From assembly GCA_002451055.1 (NCBI GenBank), contig DKBD01000172.1:1-9983 (forward strand): a stretch of DNA of 9,983 nt. The letters are read 5' to 3'. The position numbers and the translations under genes were made by a program. Shown piece after piece: positions 1-6,321 of this stretch (position 1 is its first letter; each line of letters starts with the position of its first letter). Under the pieces are notes generated by a model that worked only from the letters and a program-made list of their open reading frames with translations, did not search any database and was not told the origin of the DNA. The DNA is from Nitrospira sp. UBA6909. Lineage in GTDB: Bacteria > Nitrospirota > Nitrospiria > Nitrospirales > Nitrospiraceae.

Positions 1-195
1 CGCCTCGAAGGCGACATTCATGAGGGACTCCAGGTCGTTGAGCCCGAACGAGGTGCCGTTGTGCTATGCGCCGGACTGATCCTTGAACGGACGTAAAAAG
101 GTTGTCGCGCAGAACGGTCCGTTCTCGCTGACCTTCTGCCAGATCGTCGCTTTGATGTTGTCGCATCGCAGCATCGTTGCCGGTCGTTTTCCAAT
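1..195 (-). pseudogene. Degraded small accessory protein gene, internal amber stop, runs off the left edge
   Basis: On the minus strand, from about 195 down to 1, one frame reads protein-like sequence: KRPATMLRCDNIKATIWQ, then VSENGPFCATTF, RPFKDQSGA, a TAG stop (plus-strand 64-66), and then HNGTSFGLNDLESLMNVAFEA to the window edge. The pattern (xRCxNIKAxIWQ ... TxxRxxKD ... W-N-xSFGxNDL) resembles a family of about 80-residue hypothetical proteins that I remember from accessory and plasmid-like DNA; I cannot name it. The TAG sits where a Trp (TGG) or Gln (CAG) would be expected. A Shine-Dalgarno-like GGGAGG (plus 199-204) precedes an ATT codon at 193-195 instead of ATG; the next in-frame ATG is at 172-174. 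The gene therefore seems to have lost both its start and its continuity. Its position next to a tRNA 3' fragment fits decaying cargo at the end of an integrated element. Confidence 0.45.
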
Positions 196-304
196 ATTCC
201 TCCCAGGCCACTGATTTCACTGCATGTTTTAGTCGTACCCGTTTCTGACTTGACGAAAATCATCGAAGCTCTCGATAATAAAGGGCGAAGTCATAGTCGA
301 ATTG

Positions 305-336
305 AAACACGGGTTCGAATCCCGTTGGGACCACCA
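305..336 (+). repeat. tRNA 3'-end fragment (T arm, acceptor strand, CCA), probable attachment site
   Basis: Bases 309-325 form a perfect T arm: ACGGG (309-313), loop TTCGAAT (314-320), CCCGT (321-325). Then come seven acceptor-strand bases TGGGACC (326-332), discriminator A (333) and an encoded CCA (334-336). The partner 5' acceptor strand would be GGTCCCA; it does not occur in the preceding 300 bases, and no D arm or anticodon arm can be folded upstream. This is a tRNA 3' end only, from AACACGGG onward. The sequence resembles the 3' end of a tRNA-Glu(UUC) as I remember it (inference). Such 3' copies are typical of the attR side of elements that integrate into tRNA genes; the polarity puts the element, and the intact tRNA gene, to the left of the window. 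Confidence 0.7.
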
Positions 337-374
337 AACCGCACTTCGTGTGTACCGCCGCCTCTTCATCGCCT

Positions 375-400
375 TATCGTAATTGTTGGCGGCGGATAGA
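375..400 (+). repeat. Imperfect 26-base direct repeat, copy 1
   Basis: This copy begins TATCGTAATT (375-384) and continues through GGCGGCGGATAGA (388-400). Copy 2 at 463-488 begins with the same ten bases, shares GGCGGCG and ends GAATAGA, with a small internal shift. The copies are 88 bases apart. Read on the minus strand, both copies encode the same peptide ending, SIRR(R/Q)QLR followed by a stop, so the repeat may be a partial gene duplication and not an operator. Confidence 0.55.
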
Positions 401-462
401 GTCCTCCAGGGATTCTGTTTCCGTTGGGCCAGCTTGCGCGTCCCGCCGACCCATTATCTTAG

Positions 463-488
463 TATCGTAATTGGCGGCGCCGAATAGA
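463..488 (+). repeat. Imperfect 26-base direct repeat, copy 2
   Basis: This is the second copy of the repeat at 375-400. It begins TATCGTAATT (463-472), continues GGCGGCG (473-479) and ends GAATAGA. On the minus strand it encodes SIRRRQLRY and leads into the TAA at 459-461, four bases before the ATG of the next tiny frame. Confidence 0.55.
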
Positions 489-753
489 CGCCTGTGTAAT
501 TTCTTCTCCTACTTCCGCTCGTTCCGCTGGCTCAACGTGATCCAGGTAGAAACCATAAACGCGATCAACAGGTTCGACTTTTAGACGAACTGCATTGCTC
601 AATAGGCTGGCCAATGGTAGGTTAAGTGCAGAGGTTTGAGGTGGATGAGGGACACGGGGGGTTGAAGTTTCGAAAGCAGTGGTTGGGAAGAAAATTGTGA
701 AAGTGCAAGAGAGGTCATAGGAGACTACGTACTCAACGGACCCAAACGAACCG

Positions 754-759
754 GGTGAT
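754..759 (+). promoter_or_regulatory. Ribosome binding site that favours the ATG start of ftsH
   Basis: GGTGAT (754-759) matches six bases of the extended Shine-Dalgarno AAGGAGGTGATC and lies seven bases before the ATG at 767. It includes the GTG at 755 that would be the alternative start, which has no good site of its own. This favours 767. Confidence 0.5.
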
Positions 760-766
760 AAAAGCC

Positions 767-2578
767 ATGAATGTCAGAGTCAAAAACTTGCTGTTCTGGG
801 TGCTCGTCGGGGTGTTCATGATCTTCCTCTTCAATTTGTTCAGTCCGCCGACACAGGCGCCGCACGAAGAGGTCATTTTTAGTGAATTCATGGCGAAGCT
901 CGACAAGGGCGATGTCGAAAAAGTGCTGCTTAAAGGGAATCATATCAATGCCGTGCTCAAGGATAGCACCCGAATCCGTACCTATGCGGCAGATTATCCC
1001 GATCTCGTGAACGTCCTGCGTGAGAAGAAGGTCCAAATCGAGGCCAAGCCGCGCGATGAAAGCCCGTGGTATTTCACCTTTCTTCTAACCTGGGGGCCTT
1101 TAATCCTGTTCATAGGGCTGTGGTTGTTCCTCATGCGTCGAATGCAGATGGGGGGCAATAGCGCGATGTCCTTTGGCAAAAGTCGGGCCCGGATGCTCAC
1201 GGAGGAGCACAAGAAGGTCACCTTTGCGGACGTGGCCGGAGTCGAGGAGGCGAAGCATGATGTTCAGGAGATCATCGAGTTCTTGAAGGATCCTCGCAAA
1301 TTTCAGAAGCTCGGTGGCCGGATCCCCAAAGGAGTATTGATCGTCGGTCCTCCGGGAACGGGAAAAACCTTGCTGGCGAAGGCAGTCGCCGGGGAAGCCG
1401 GTGTTCCCTTCTTCAGCATCAGCGGGTCGGATTTCGTAGAAATGTTCGTGGGGGTCGGAGCCTCCCGGGTGCGCGACCTGTTTGAGCAAGGGAAGAAGCA
1501 TGCACCCTGCATTATCTTCATTGATGAGATCGATGCCGTCGGTCGACTCAGGGGAGCGGGGCTTGGGGGTGGCCATGATGAACGGGAGCAGACCCTCAAC
1601 CAGCTGCTGGTCCAGATGGATGGGTTTGATACCACCGAGGGCGTGATCCTTGTGGCGGCCACCAACCGCCCGGATGTTCTAGATCCGGCCTTACTTCGGC
1701 CAGGGCGATTCGATCGCCAGGTGGTGGTTGATCGACCGGACCTTCGCGGGCGGGCCGAGATTCTCAAAGTCCACACCAAAAAGGTGCCGGTTGCGGCCAA
1801 TGTCGAGTTCAACAAGATTGCGCGGGGGACACCCGGGTTCTCAGGAGCAGACCTCGAAAATCTGGTCAATGAAGCAGCGCTGTGGGCAGCCCGTCAAAAC
1901 AAGGCGGAAGTGGACCTCATTGATTTTGAAATGGCCAAAGACAAGATTCTGATGGGGGCTGAACGCAAGAGCATGATTCTCACTGAGGAGGAGAAACGGG
2001 TGACGGCCTATCATGAGGCGGGGCACGCCCTGATAGCCAGGCTCTTACCCGGGACCGATCCAGTGCACAAAGTCACTATTATTCCCCGTGGACGGGCGCT
2101 GGGTGTCACGATGCAGTTGCCGACCGACGACCGGTACAGCTACTCGAAAGAGTTTTTATGCCACAGGCTGGCGATCATGATGGGTGGTCGAGTGGCCGAA
2201 GAGCTTGTGTTCAAACACATCACAACCGGTGCGGGGAACGATCTGGAGCAAGCGACGAATCTGGCCCGCAAGATGGTCTGTGAGTGGGGGATGAGTGAAA
2301 AATTGGGGCCGTTGACGTTCGGCCAGAAAGATGAAGCAGTGTTCCTCGGCCGAGACATCGCGACCAAACGAGATGTCAGCGAACACGTGGCAGTCGAGAT
2401 TGACTTGGAAATTAAGCGGTTTGTCACTGAAAGCTACGAGCGGGCGAAGCGGTTACTCATCGACGAGAATGCCAGCTTGAAAGCGTTGGCCGAGGCGTTG
2501 TTGGAAAAAGAGGTGCTGGACGCATTAGATATCGATCAGATTCTTCAGGAGTCTTCCTCGAAAACGGCTTCCGCGTAA
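767..2578 (+). CDS. ftsH: ATP-dependent zinc metalloprotease FtsH
   Basis: Membrane-anchored AAA+ protease that unfolds and degrades misfolded membrane proteins and short-lived regulators, acting as a hexamer on the cytoplasmic face. The protein is 603 residues, a normal FtsH length. Visible in order: a first membrane segment (about 8-25), an FtsH extracytoplasmic domain (about 33-100), a second membrane segment (about 104-123), the AAA+ domain with Walker A GPPGTGKT (194-201), pore-loop MFVG (226-229), Walker B IIFIDEID (249-256) and the second region of homology ending RPGRFDR (311-317), then the M41 protease domain with zinc motif HEAGH (416-420) and probable third ligand Asp492 in GNDLEQAT. 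All key residues are present. An alternative GTG start at 755 adds four residues. The gene is followed by a hairpin and a new promoter, so it is probably transcribed separately from speY. Confidence 0.97.
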   Translation: MNVRVKNLLFWVLVGVFMIFLFNLFSPPTQAPHEEVIFSEFMAKLDKGDVEKVLLKGNHINAVLKDSTRIRTYAADYPDLVNVLREKKVQIEAKPRDESPWYFTFLLTWGPLILFIGLWLFLMRRMQMGGNSAMSFGKSRARMLTEEHKKVTFADVAGVEEAKHDVQEIIEFLKDPRKFQKLGGRIPKGVLIVGPPGTGKTLLAKAVAGEAGVPFFSISGSDFVEMFVGVGASRVRDLFEQGKKHAPCIIFIDEIDAVGRLRGAGLGGGHDEREQTLNQLLVQMDGFDTTEGVILVAATNRPDVLDPALLRPGRFDRQVVVDRPDLRGRAEILKVHTKKVPVAANVEFNKIARGTPGFSGADLENLVNEAALWAARQNKAEVDLIDFEMAKDKILMGAERKSMILTEEEKRVTAYHEAGHALIARLLPGTDPVHKVTIIPRGRALGVTMQLPTDDRYSYSKEFLCHRLAIMMGGRVAEELVFKHITTGAGNDLEQATNLARKMVCEWGMSEKLGPLTFGQKDEAVFLGRDIATKRDVSEHVAVEIDLEIKRFVTESYERAKRLLIDENASLKALAEALLEKEVLDALDIDQILQESSSKTASA

Positions 2579-2602
2579 GTGGGTCTGCTCCGTCATTCCT
2601 GG

Positions 2603-2621
2603 CCCGCATGAATAATGCGGG
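2603..2621. terminator. Hairpin after ftsH, possible terminator without a T-tract
   Basis: CCCGCAT (2603-2609) and ATGCGGG (2615-2621) form a perfect 7-bp stem with the five-base loop GAATA, 24 bases after the ftsH stop. No run of T follows on the plus strand (GTGAGC). It could be an mRNA 3'-end hairpin, a Rho-assisted end, or a dispersed intergenic palindrome. Confidence 0.4.
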
Positions 2622-2669
2622 TGAGCAAGTTGAGAAGCGGCGAATCTGTCCTCCGGTGCCGCGCCTTCG

Positions 2670-2698
2670 TTGACGCCCCGGCGTCGGTTGTGTATAAG
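2670..2698 (+). promoter_or_regulatory. Sigma70-type promoter of the speY operon with an internal palindrome
   Basis: The -35 TTGACG (2670-2675) and -10 TATAAG (2693-2698) are separated by exactly 17 bases and match the consensus at five of six positions each. The start of transcription is expected near 2705, giving a leader of about 33 bases. A perfect dyad, GACGCC-CC-GGCGTC (2672-2685), overlaps the -35 element and the first half of the spacer and could be an operator. Confidence 0.65.
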
Positions 2699-2725
2699 AA
2701 ATGCATTCCCTGCTCATTATTTCTT

Positions 2726-2729
2726 GGAG
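2726..2729 (+). promoter_or_regulatory. Ribosome binding site of speY
   Basis: GGAG (2726-2729) lies eight bases before the ATG at 2738 and only two bases before another in-frame ATG at 2732. The spacing favours 2738. Confidence 0.6.
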
Positions 2730-2737
2730 TGATGGAT

Positions 2738-3847
2738 ATGTACGCACGCGAATTTCATGATGGCGCAAAAGATGGATTGGAGGCGCTCGAGCCTCTCAAC
2801 CCTGAGAAGATCGCTTCGTTCGATGACTTGCTTGTCGCGATGCGTAAAACCGCCTTCGGCGGCAGAAAGCTCGGTGAGGCTTTCGAAGTGTTGTGGGCGA
2901 TGGTGTCCGATCCCGACTGCAAGGTCGTCCTGACTCTCTCTGGGGCCATGACGATCGCCAAGATGGGCAAGATCGTCAGCATGATGGTGGATGAGGGAAT
3001 GGTTCATTGCATCGTCTCCACCGGAGCGCTGGTCGCACATGGCCTCACTGAATCCATCGGCAAGACGCATTACCAGCATCATCCTTCGATGAGCGACGAG
3101 GAGCTCTTTCGTAAAGGGTATAACCGCGTGTACGACACGCTCGAGATGGAAGCGAATTTGAATTACGTCGAGCATGTGGTGTCGCAAACGTTGAAACGGA
3201 TCAGCCATGATCAGCCGCTCTGCTCGGAAGTCCTGACGCGTGAACTGGGAAAGACGTTGGCCGAGGAATATGCCGGTGAGGGGATTTTGAAGAGCGCCTA
3301 CTTGAAGAAGGTGCCGGTCTTCATCCCGGCCTTCACCGATTCCGAGGTCGGTCTCGACGTGGGGACCTGGGCTATGGCGCACGAAATCGATCGAGCCCGC
3401 TCCCATGCCGGTGGGAAGGGTGACTTGGCCGTCTTGACGGCGATCCATCAGGCGTACCCGTCGTTTAATCCATATCTCGACCTCAACAGTTATGCAGATC
3501 ACGTGCTCTCGGCGAAGCGGCTCGGCATTTTTACGATCGGAGGCGGTGTGCCGAGGAATTGGGCCCAACAGGTCGGTCCCTACATTGAAATCGGCAATCT
3601 TCGCCTGGGTCTCAGCGTGAAGCCTCCGCGCTTCCATTATGGAGTCAGAATCTGCCCCGAGCCGGACTATTGGGGAGGCCTCAGCGGCTGTACCTATCAG
3701 GAAGGACTTTCATGGGGAAAGTTTGTCAGCCCCAAGGACGGCGGACGATTCTCCGAAGTGCTGAGCGATGCCACCGTGGTGTGGCCTCTGTTGATGATGG
3801 GGCTTATGGAGCGGAAGAAAAAAGCCGGGGGTGTGCGCCGTCCATGA
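2738..3847 (+). CDS. speY: Deoxyhypusine-synthase-like protein, probable homospermidine/polyamine synthase SpeY
   Basis: A 369-residue member of the deoxyhypusine synthase (DHS) family. DHS transfers the aminobutyl group of spermidine to a lysine of eIF5A using NAD and an imine on an active-site lysine. Bacteria lack eIF5A, and bacterial homologues are usually annotated as homospermidine biosynthesis proteins acting on free amines. Family signs: LTLSGAM (66-71) and STGALVAHGL (94-103) in the NAD fold, VFIPAFTDSEVG (194-205), FTIGGGVPRN (265-274), and SWGK (325-328), whose Lys328 aligns with human catalytic Lys329. Glu322 and Trp326 align with human Glu323 and Trp327. The human His288 position is Asn274 and Asp316 is Leu315, so the amine pocket differs. 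A longer frame opens at 2615, but that would place the promoter inside the gene. The stop overlaps the next gene by ATGA. The arginine decarboxylase and agmatinase downstream support a polyamine role; the exact product is inferred. Confidence 0.88.
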   Translation: MYAREFHDGAKDGLEALEPLNPEKIASFDDLLVAMRKTAFGGRKLGEAFEVLWAMVSDPDCKVVLTLSGAMTIAKMGKIVSMMVDEGMVHCIVSTGALVAHGLTESIGKTHYQHHPSMSDEELFRKGYNRVYDTLEMEANLNYVEHVVSQTLKRISHDQPLCSEVLTRELGKTLAEEYAGEGILKSAYLKKVPVFIPAFTDSEVGLDVGTWAMAHEIDRARSHAGGKGDLAVLTAIHQAYPSFNPYLDLNSYADHVLSAKRLGIFTIGGGVPRNWAQQVGPYIEIGNLRLGLSVKPPRFHYGVRICPEPDYWGGLSGCTYQEGLSWGKFVSPKDGGRFSEVLSDATVVWPLLMMGLMERKKKAGGVRRP

Positions 3848-4482
3848 GAAAGCCGCATGCATGGTTCGGGACGGCTGTCTTCCTCTGGAGCCTTTTCTGG
3901 CTGCAACCGGTTTGGGCCGGGGATTCAACGGAGAAGGATGGTCGGACGAGGGGGCAAGCGAATGCGCCGGTGACGTTGATCGAATATTCCGACTTTACCT
4001 GCGGGTACTGCCTGAAATTTTTCAAGGAGACCTGGCCTCGCATTCAGGCCCGCTATGTCGACACCGGCAAGGTGAGATTCCTCTACCGGGACTATCCACG
4101 CGCCGATCAAGGCCCCGGACTTGAAGCGGCCATGGCGGCGCGATGCGCCGGTGAACAAGGCAAGTATTGGGCGATGCACGATCGTCTGTTTGCGGAGGGA
4201 GGTCGGCTCGACAAGGCCGTCTATCTCGGCCACGCGGCTGCGATTGGACTTGACCAGCCTGCATTTGAAGGATGTGTCAAAGATGGACGATACGCCAAGT
4301 CGATCTTCGAGGATCGGCAGGAGGCCAATCGTTGGGGATTTCATGGTACTCCCGGCTTCATTCTCATTCGGACTCGCACCGAACCGACGGAGAAAGATCC
4401 TGCGGTCGCGATTCCTGGGGCGTTCCCGTTCGAGATGTTTGCTGACGAAATCGACCGGCTTCTTGCCAGCGGTGCGCGTTGA
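3844..4482 (+). CDS. DsbA-family exported thiol-disulfide oxidoreductase
   Basis: A 212-residue thioredoxin-fold protein. Residues 1-25 form a signal peptide (MRK, then a hydrophobic stretch to QPVWA, cleavage expected before GDS), so it should act outside the cytoplasmic membrane, forming or isomerising disulfides in exported proteins. The active site is C53-G-Y-C56 in SDFTCGYC, preceded by the typical NAPVTLIEYSD strand; Thr169-Pro170 in HGTPGF is the cis-proline loop opposite it. Cys101 and Cys144 could form a structural disulfide. The order (CXXC, helical insertion, TP-G-F-I, C-terminal helix with FADEIDRLL) fits DsbA/Com1-like proteins. The ATG at 3844 overlaps the speY stop (ATGA), implying translational coupling although the two proteins work in different compartments. 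A longer in-frame start exists at 3670 inside speY, but only the 3844 start puts the signal peptide at the N-terminus. No DsbB partner lies in the window. Confidence 0.9.
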   Translation: MRKPHAWFGTAVFLWSLFWLQPVWAGDSTEKDGRTRGQANAPVTLIEYSDFTCGYCLKFFKETWPRIQARYVDTGKVRFLYRDYPRADQGPGLEAAMAARCAGEQGKYWAMHDRLFAEGGRLDKAVYLGHAAAIGLDQPAFEGCVKDGRYAKSIFEDRQEANRWGFHGTPGFILIRTRTEPTEKDPAVAIPGAFPFEMFADEIDRLLASGAR

Positions 4483-4578
4483 CGAGATGGCACTGAGTGG
4501 AAATGGGTTCGCTGGTCAGGTTTGGGCAGGTGATCCGGCTGCATCAGTCATGTGCGCAACTAAGGTAGGAATGTCTCT

Positions 4579-4851
4579 ATGACGTCAACACAGTCTTTCT
4601 GGCCCGTTTCCCATCGGGACGACGATTTTTGGGTGTGCATGTCATGCCTCGGGGAAGTGTATTATCGGAAGGTTCCTATGCCCGAGTGTCCTTCATGTCA
4701 CGGCGTCTCAACCTACGAAGGATTCACTCTTGAGGCCATTCGTGATTGGGGAACGGAAGACCTGATTGCAAAGGCCGTGGCGGCGCAGCAGGCAGCGGCC
4801 GTCGCTCAACCAGCCGTCGAATCCACCGCGTCGGTTGAGGCGACGGACTAG
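4579..4851 (+). CDS. Small zinc-ribbon protein of unknown function
   Basis: A 90-residue protein with two CXXC pairs, C20-M-S-C23 and C37-P-S-C40, in the arrangement WVCMSC...PECPSCHG. This is a typical rubredoxin/zinc-ribbon knuckle pair, so it should bind one zinc (or iron) ion. The segment YYRKVPMPECP links the pairs. After about residue 65 the chain becomes alanine-, glutamine- and valine-rich (AVAAQQAAAVAQPAVEST), probably disordered. There is no signal peptide or membrane segment, so it should be cytoplasmic. A strong ribosome site AGGTAGGA (4563-4570) ends eight bases before the ATG. It lies 96 bases after the DsbA-like gene and 27 bases before the aldehyde dehydrogenase, so co-transcription is likely. 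I do not recognise a named family; a link to polyamine metabolism is suggested only by position. Confidence 0.8.
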   Translation: MTSTQSFWPVSHRDDDFWVCMSCLGEVYYRKVPMPECPSCHGVSTYEGFTLEAIRDWGTEDLIAKAVAAQQAAAVAQPAVESTASVEATD

Positions 4852-4878
4852 TCGGTCCGAACTTCTGCGAGTATCTCC

Positions 4879-6321
4879 GTGCAGGAACCGCGCCCATTTC
4901 TCGTTCATGGCCAATGGAAGCAAGGCGAGCGCACAGCGCGTGTCGTCAATCCGTTCAATGGGCATACAATCGCCGACGTGGGCCAGGCTTCGGAGACCGA
5001 TGTCGAGGAAGCCGCTGCTTCTGCGGCAGGCGCGGCCACGGCAATGGCAGGGCTTCCATCGCACGCCCGTTACAATATCCTTCAACAGATCGCCGGGCTC
5101 ATCCATCGGCGGCGGGATGAGTTCGCGTCGACGATCACTGCCGAGGCTGGGAAGCCGATCACCGACGCGAAACGGGAAGTCAGCCGGGCCGTGCAAACTT
5201 TCACTGTGGCGGCCGAAGAAGCTCGGCGAATTCCCGGCGAGTTGGTGCCGCTGGATTGGACGCCGGGATCCGATTCCCATCTGGGCATTCTCCGGCGTGT
5301 TCCCATCGGTCCCATACTCGGCATCACGCCCTTTAATTTTCCGCTGAATCTGGTCACCCACAAGGTGGCGCCTGCGCTCGCCGCGGGCAACCCGATTTTG
5401 ATCAAGCCGGCCCCGCAAACGCCGTTGACCGCATTGCTGCTTGGCGAAGTCGCCTTGGAGGCGGGGCTTCCTCCTGGCGGGCTTAATGTGGTGCCGTGCA
5501 CCAACGCGTTGGCAGAGCGGTTGGTCATGGATGCGCGGTTCAAGCTGTTGAGTTTTACCGGCAGCGCCGCGGTGGGATGGATGCTGAAAGCCAAATGCGG
5601 AAAGAAAAAGGTCACTCTGGAACTCGGTGGCAATGCGGGGGTGGTGATCGAGCCGGACGCCGACCTCGATCTGGCGGCCCAGCGCTGCGCTGCGGGCGGG
5701 TTCGGCTATGCCGGGCAGACCTGTATTTCCGTGCAGCGGGTGTTCGTTCACCATTCGGTGGCGGATCTGTTTACGACGAAGCTGCTGATGCATGTCGCGC
5801 GATTGAAGACGGGGGATCCCACCGACGAGTCGACCACCATCGGCCCTGTGATCGATCAGGCCGCCGCCAACCGCATCGAGAGTTGGATCGGTGAGGCTGT
5901 GACGGATGGCGCGCGCGTGCTGTTGGGGGGGAAACGGATGGGATCGGTCGTCGAGGCCACCGTCTTGTCGAATGTGAATCCGGACATGAAGGTGTCCTGT
6001 CAGGAAGTTTTTGGGCCGGTTGTGACGGTGACTCCTTACCGCCAGCTCAGCGACGCGATTGCGTTGCTCAACCAATCGGACTATGGGCTCCAGGCCGGCG
6101 TGTTTACGCAGGACATCAATAAAATCTTCTACGCCTTCCGTCATCTGGAAGTGGGGGCCGTGTTGGCGAACGAGATTCCCACCTTTCGCGCCGATCATAT
6201 GCCCTATGGCGGCGTGAAGGATTCCGGTCTGGGGCGCGAGGGAGTTCGGGCTGCAATTGAAGATATGACGGAGCCTAGATTGCTGGTTTTGAACTTAAAG
6301 GAACCGGCTGGCTCGTCCTGA
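4879..6321 (+). CDS. NAD(P)+-dependent aldehyde dehydrogenase
   Basis: A 480-residue, full-length member of the aldehyde dehydrogenase superfamily, which oxidises aldehydes to carboxylic acids through a cysteine thiohemiacetal. Visible residues: Asn153 in the oxyanion motif PFNFP (151-155), cofactor-binding Lys176 in IKPAP, the Rossmann turn FTGSAAVG (226-233), general base Glu248 in LELGG, nucleophile Cys282 in GQTCIS, and Glu376 in EVFGP. The C-terminal PYGGVKDSGLGREG is standard. The GTG at 4879 is the only reasonable start: it is 27 bases after the previous stop and gives a normal N-terminus (PFLVHGQW, VVNPFNG); its ribosome site is weak. The substrate cannot be read from sequence. The polyamine context makes an aminoaldehyde such as 4-aminobutyraldehyde a reasonable guess, but lactaldehyde- or succinate-semialdehyde-type activity is equally possible. 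Confidence 0.92.
   Translation: MQEPRPFLVHGQWKQGERTARVVNPFNGHTIADVGQASETDVEEAAASAAGAATAMAGLPSHARYNILQQIAGLIHRRRDEFASTITAEAGKPITDAKREVSRAVQTFTVAAEEARRIPGELVPLDWTPGSDSHLGILRRVPIGPILGITPFNFPLNLVTHKVAPALAAGNPILIKPAPQTPLTALLLGEVALEAGLPPGGLNVVPCTNALAERLVMDARFKLLSFTGSAAVGWMLKAKCGKKKVTLELGGNAGVVIEPDADLDLAAQRCAAGGFGYAGQTCISVQRVFVHHSVADLFTTKLLMHVARLKTGDPTDESTTIGPVIDQAAANRIESWIGEAVTDGARVLLGGKRMGSVVEATVLSNVNPDMKVSCQEVFGPVVTVTPYRQLSDAIALLNQSDYGLQAGVFTQDINKIFYAFRHLEVGAVLANEIPTFRADHMPYGGVKDSGLGREGVRAAIEDMTEPRLLVLNLKEPAGSS

Larger units (their letters stand above)
337..766. other. 430-base gap before ftsH, no clear gene
   Basis: No conventional gene is visible between the tRNA fragment and ftsH. The stretch holds a 26-base imperfect direct repeat (375-400 and 463-488) and two very short minus-strand frames. 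One can run from a TTG at 612-614 to a TAA at 459-461 (about 51 codons, including RVYGFYLDHVEPAERAEVGE). The next starts at an ATG (452-454) four bases further on and stops at 374-376 (26 codons). Their GC3 is lower than in the neighbouring genes, so they may be remnants or chance frames. I see no convincing promoter for ftsH; a TTGTGA/TAGGAG pair with a 17-base spacer near 695-723 is too weak to call. Confidence 0.5.

Noticed and set aside
230..336. A complete tRNA gene ending at 336
   Set aside because: No GGTCCCA 5' acceptor strand, D arm or anticodon arm can be found upstream; only the 3' part is tRNA.
492..582. A plus-strand frame ending FFSYFRSFRWLNVIQVETINAINRFDF
   Set aside because: It is opposite a more protein-like minus-strand frame, is only about 34 codons between stops, and has no start or ribosome site.
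2615..2737. A 41-residue N-terminal extension of speY from the ATG at 2615
   Set aside because: It would place a near-consensus promoter and a dyad inside the gene, has no ribosome site, starts within the ftsH hairpin, and the extra residues do not look like the family.
3554..3559. Arg273 in GGGVPRN as loss of the catalytic lysine of SpeY
   Set aside because: The catalytic human Lys329 aligns with the SWGK motif (Lys328 here), which is intact. The GGGVPRN residue corresponds to human Lys287, next to His288.
3670..3843. A longer start for the DsbA-like protein
   Set aside because: It overlaps the end of speY, and the signal peptide would be internal. The ATG at 3844 gives a normal signal peptide.
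4708..6198. A 496-codon open frame on the minus strand opposite the zinc-ribbon and aldehyde dehydrogenase genes
   Set aside because: It is antisense to a full-length aldehyde dehydrogenase with all catalytic motifs. Its composition (many His, Arg, Gly and Pro) is that of a shadow frame in GC-rich DNA.
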